A stretch of 64,000 nt of DNA from positions 439,218-503,217 of the forward strand of contig CM022949.1 in the NCBI GenBank assembly GCA_012931725.1, in the 5' to 3' direction. The notes beneath the pieces are model-generated. The model searched no databases. It was not told the origin of the DNA and saw only the letters and a program-made list of their open reading frames with translations. The DNA is from Litsea cubeba. Lineage: Eukaryota > Streptophyta > Magnoliopsida > Laurales > Lauraceae. The translations under genes were made by a program, and so were the position numbers. How positions within the stretch are numbered: the first letter of the stretch is position 1; every line of letters begins with the position of its first letter. Positions 60,901 through 64,000 of this stretch are shown one piece after another.

Positions 60901-63116
60901 GTGCCAAGTACCTGATCATCAGAACAGTTTCATGAATTTGAACCGATCATTGAAGTATTAGATATAGACAATATAAATGAAATGTATGAAGATTTAAGTC
61001 TGGAACAATTAGACCATTGTAAATACGATCAAAGAACAATATCTCCATTTCTACCTTTTTTCAGAAAATTAAATTTAAAAGCTTTAATTCTTGTAAACAG
61101 AACTGAAAATCGTAATTTTTAGTGTTTCTTTGGTGCTCTATATTCAAATTTTATTATACCCATCAGACTGATACAAAAGAAAAAAATCGTATTAGTCAAG
61201 TCCAAAACTGCTAGATATTGCGATATGTAATAGTTTCAGCTGATACTCAAACATTGCCTGGAAAGATGAAATAACGTACCCACATGTGCCTTCGATAGGC
61301 ATGACAGAGTGGTGAGTCCACTGAGAAGGAAGCCATTTTGCAAGTCCAAAATCCGAAATCTGTAATGATAAAATGTTCACAATGTCAAGATACAAACCCA
61401 TGATTCTATATTTGGGAATGATGAAAATGGTGATTTCAAAACCATCTCAGATGTTTACCAAAAAAAAATCATATCAGATGAAACCTAAACTGCAACCAGT
61501 TAGAATAATTGGGCAACATCAAGGCTATCTATTTGAGAGTTTGCACTTGGTGCTTTCCCAACTTTTACACCCCGAATCAAAACACGCATGGTTTTGCCTG
61601 CTGAAAATCGATTTGGGAGACAAAAGGAAGAAACAATCCCCCACCAAGAACTAGTTCTATTTCCATGCTGGTTGCTCCAACTTCACAGAAGAATTGTAAT
61701 TGTAAGTGTTCTATAAAAATATTCAAACCCCTTTTATCCAGAAAAGGTGGATTTAAGATTGAGATATCTGTAGACTAGAATGAATTATGCAGTGATTTTT
61801 AATTCCAAAATAAGCAACTATTCAAACAAAACAAAAGCCAACTGATAAGAAGCCCTTTAGACACCTGAGGTTCAAAATCTGCTGTCAAGAGGACATTAGA
61901 GGTCTTGATGTCCCTATGGATGATCCGCCGCTGGCAGCCCTTGTGCAAGTAATGAAGTCCTCGGGCTGTTCCAATGACAATTTTGTATCGAATCTTCCAA
62001 GCCATCGGCGGCAAATTCTCATCTATAAAGATTACAGAGAAGGCAGAACACAATGAATGCGTTAATTCTACTGAATTATAGGAATCAAGAAAGAAACTTC
62101 AGATTGATTCTATTACCATGAAGAAGGGAAGCAACAGAGCCACGCAAAGAGAACTCGAAGATAAGATGCAGGCCATTGTCAACACAGCAACCCAACAAAG
62201 ATGACACATTTGGGTGGTGAACATGGCCAATTGTCCCAAGCTCTGTCAAGAACTCCTTCTCTTTCTGCTCATTTGAAGCTCTCATCAGCCGTTTTACGGC
62301 AATCACCTGACCATCCTTCATCACTCCCCTGTAAACCTCTGCATAACCACCTTTCCCAACCAGATTCTCTGATGCCCATCAATGCAAACAATTCAAATAA
62401 CATTTAGCAAAAGAAACCAACAATGGGGGAATTGAGATATTCTGTCTAATAGCCAAGAAGTGTAAAAAAAATAAAATAAAATCTTTTAGCATCACTAGTC
62501 AGAGTAGAAAATCGGGTTCTTTCTATTGTACTCAAAAGCTTCAAATATCTCATCTGATAACCCACAAAAAAGCCAAATTCCAAACGTCTAACCATCACAA
62601 CAGGAAAATCACATCTTTTAGCATCACAAGCCAGAGAAGAAAATTGGGTTCTTTCTTTGCTTTCAAAAGTCACAAATATCTCATCTGATACCCCACCAAA
62701 GCAAAATTCCAGAGCTCTAACCGTCACAAATAACAAGAAAAATGCGTTCTTTTTCATAAATTACTATACCAGATTCTTATCCAATAACCCAGAGAATTTT
62801 AAAAAAAAAAAAAAAAAAGTCTAGAGCTTGCAATGAAAGAAATGAAAGAACAAAAAAAAGGGTCTCTTCTCTATAATTTTCTGACAATATTACCTGCATG
62901 GAAACCGTTTGTAGCTTCAAAGATCTCCTCAAATGAAAAGCACTTCCAAGTGGGTTTCCTAAAAGGCTCATCAACCGGCAAAATCTCCAATTCCCCTATC
63001 CTTTCATGCTCTGGAGACATACTTTCCTTTACAATCTCATCCTCTATGCTTCGACGGCCAATGGAAACAGAGAAAAACCTCTTGAAGCTGCTCTTCCGGA
63101 GATACAAATGGCGCAT
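58000..63116 (-). CDS. RBK-like: RBK-like class VI receptor-like cytoplasmic kinase, 7 exons, 394 aa
   Basis: Exons: 62894-63116, 62117-62368, 61865-62022, 61280-61359, 60776-60911, 59839-59988, 58000-58185 (minus). GT-AG introns and phases give 1185 nt. It starts MRHLYLRKSSFKRFFS, a basic N terminus typical of the family, with no signal peptide or membrane span. The kinase domain covers about residues 68-340: P-loop GKGGYAEVY (79-87), ATP-binding Lys in VIAVKRL (K100), catalytic HRD (194-196), DFG (214-216), APE (241-243), then DVFAFGVFLLEIISGRKPVD. An acidic C-terminal tail (QEEENEFWGFDDLDWEGSDD) is shared with short RLCK VI members such as Arabidopsis At2g18890. Related RBK kinases bind ROP GTPases. 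Start ATG 63114-63116 is chosen because the upstream frame lacks an ATG. All catalytic residues are present. Confidence 0.95.
58917..58950 (-). mobile_element. RTE/SINE 3' tail remnant in the last kinase intron
   Basis: CATCATCATCAAAGCCTTGT followed by CCCAGCTATATTAGG is the reverse of the GGGACAAGG(C/T)TTTGATGATG tail found at 48000-48034. Only the tail is recognisable. Confidence 0.5.
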
Positions 63117-63415
63117 TTTAGGTAGCTCTGCGTATACTACCAACAGCTCTATGTTTGAAGCTGCAGTTTATAAATAAAAAGAGAAGAGGGTAATGTATTA
63201 TATATAGAAATTGAAGAAGAAGAGCATGAAAAAGAGAGATTAAAGGCATAAAGAAGAGAAGAGATGAAAAGGCTTACAAGCATTTAAATACAGTTATTGC
63301 AAGGGAAGTTGGTTTTGTACAAAAAAAGGATGGAGAGAAGGAATGCAGGCTCTTTATGATATTATCCCAACTGGGTTTTGCTTTCTTTCTCTTCTGGTTG
63401 AAGCAGACATCAATA

Positions 63416-63449
<34 letters not shown>

Positions 63450-64000
63450 CTCTGAGCTACTCTCCTCGCATGATAAGCAAAGAAAAGAATCCAAATGGAA
63501 GAAAGCTATTATATGTGGAGAAGGGACTGCAGAACCCACGGGTATGTTTTCCTCTTCCAAAACGTGGCCATCTTAGCTTTTGACGACCATCAATGGAAGT
63601 GGATGGACGGATTTGGATTTGGATTTGGATTTGAGGGGGGTCGATGCTAATCTGATCAAATACTTGATCTTGAGGCCTCCAAGTTTAATTTAGTTTATAC
63701 AGTGCTGATTCTCTGTGATTGATCTAATGGATGATGATGAGTTGGCCAGTGTAAGATTGGAACTGGTGCAAAATTAGGTGGGTAGATTTGGATAAGGCAG
63801 CTTGGTTTGATCATACGTGGGCCACACTTGTATGTAATTAATTAAACACATGACATCGCATAGCATGAGGAAAGAAAGAGAAGAATTTGTCTTAAATGTG
63901 AGAGAGAGGTTTTACTCGGTTTAGCTGTTCCACTAGCCTGATTTTAAAAAGGAGGAAGAAAAGTATCGGTAGAAGAAATCTATTAAAAAGGGGTGGGCTC
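63117..64000 (-). promoter_or_regulatory. Upstream region of the kinase gene
   Basis: It contains a possible untranslated acceptor (AACTGCAG, near 63163-63170, minus strand), a (GA)n tract (63419-63447, CT on the transcribed strand) common in plant 5' leaders and promoters, and four copies of GGATTT (63609-63633). No further gene was seen to the end of the window. Confidence 0.45.

Overview
The window is nuclear DNA of a flowering plant. It carries genes split by GT-AG introns, plant-specific gene families (a chloroplast ACT-domain protein, a DUF1644 zinc-finger protein, a class VI receptor-like cytoplasmic kinase) and a dense, nested mixture of plant transposable elements. Many short repeats carry phrases such as GTGGGCCCCAC and CTAACCGTCCA. 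That would fit a large woody-angiosperm genome, perhaps a magnoliid, but I cannot name the species from the sequence alone.

Three host genes are supported exon by exon. (1) 1200-6081, minus strand: a 10-exon ACR11-like chloroplast protein with two ACT domains (284 aa). (2) 49611-51366, plus strand: a 2-exon DUF1644 RING/C2H2-like protein (315 aa). (3) 58000-63116, minus strand: a 7-exon RBK-like class VI receptor-like cytoplasmic kinase (394 aa) with all catalytic motifs intact. In each, every intron has GT-AG ends and the phases add up to one uninterrupted frame.

The rest is mostly transposons, often one inside another. 475-897 is a tRNA-derived SINE with a perfect 17-bp target duplication and an internal minisatellite. 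6598-9941 is a full-length PIF/Harbinger element with two decayed genes, inserted about 0.5 kb upstream of the ACR11-like start codon. 10839-14760 is a very young Copia element with LTRs differing at one base in 831, and it encodes only Gag. 15026-18403 is a non-autonomous Helitron containing a 15-monomer satellite with a roughly 146-bp period and three-monomer higher-order repeats. The same host sequence occurs inverted at 21690-21960 without the Helitron, so the window contains its own empty site. 22086-29330 is a 7.2-kb Mutator-like element with long CT-rich terminal inverted repeats and a dead FAR1/FHY3-type transposase. It interrupts a tract that lies between two copies of a 1.4-kb direct repeat. 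42531-47106 is a foldback element with arms of about 450 bp; its left arm is split by a full-length RTE-type LINE with a perfect 16-bp target duplication. A solo LTR with a perfect 5-bp duplication (41936-42264), several MITEs, LINE fragments and an inverted-repeat MITE fill much of the remainder.

The host genes are unrelated in function and show no clustered pathway. The most informative content is the transposon archaeology: the order of insertions can be read directly, and two non-autonomous elements (the Gag-only Copia element and the satellite-bearing Helitron) are unusual in structure. I found no convincing new defence or enzymatic system.
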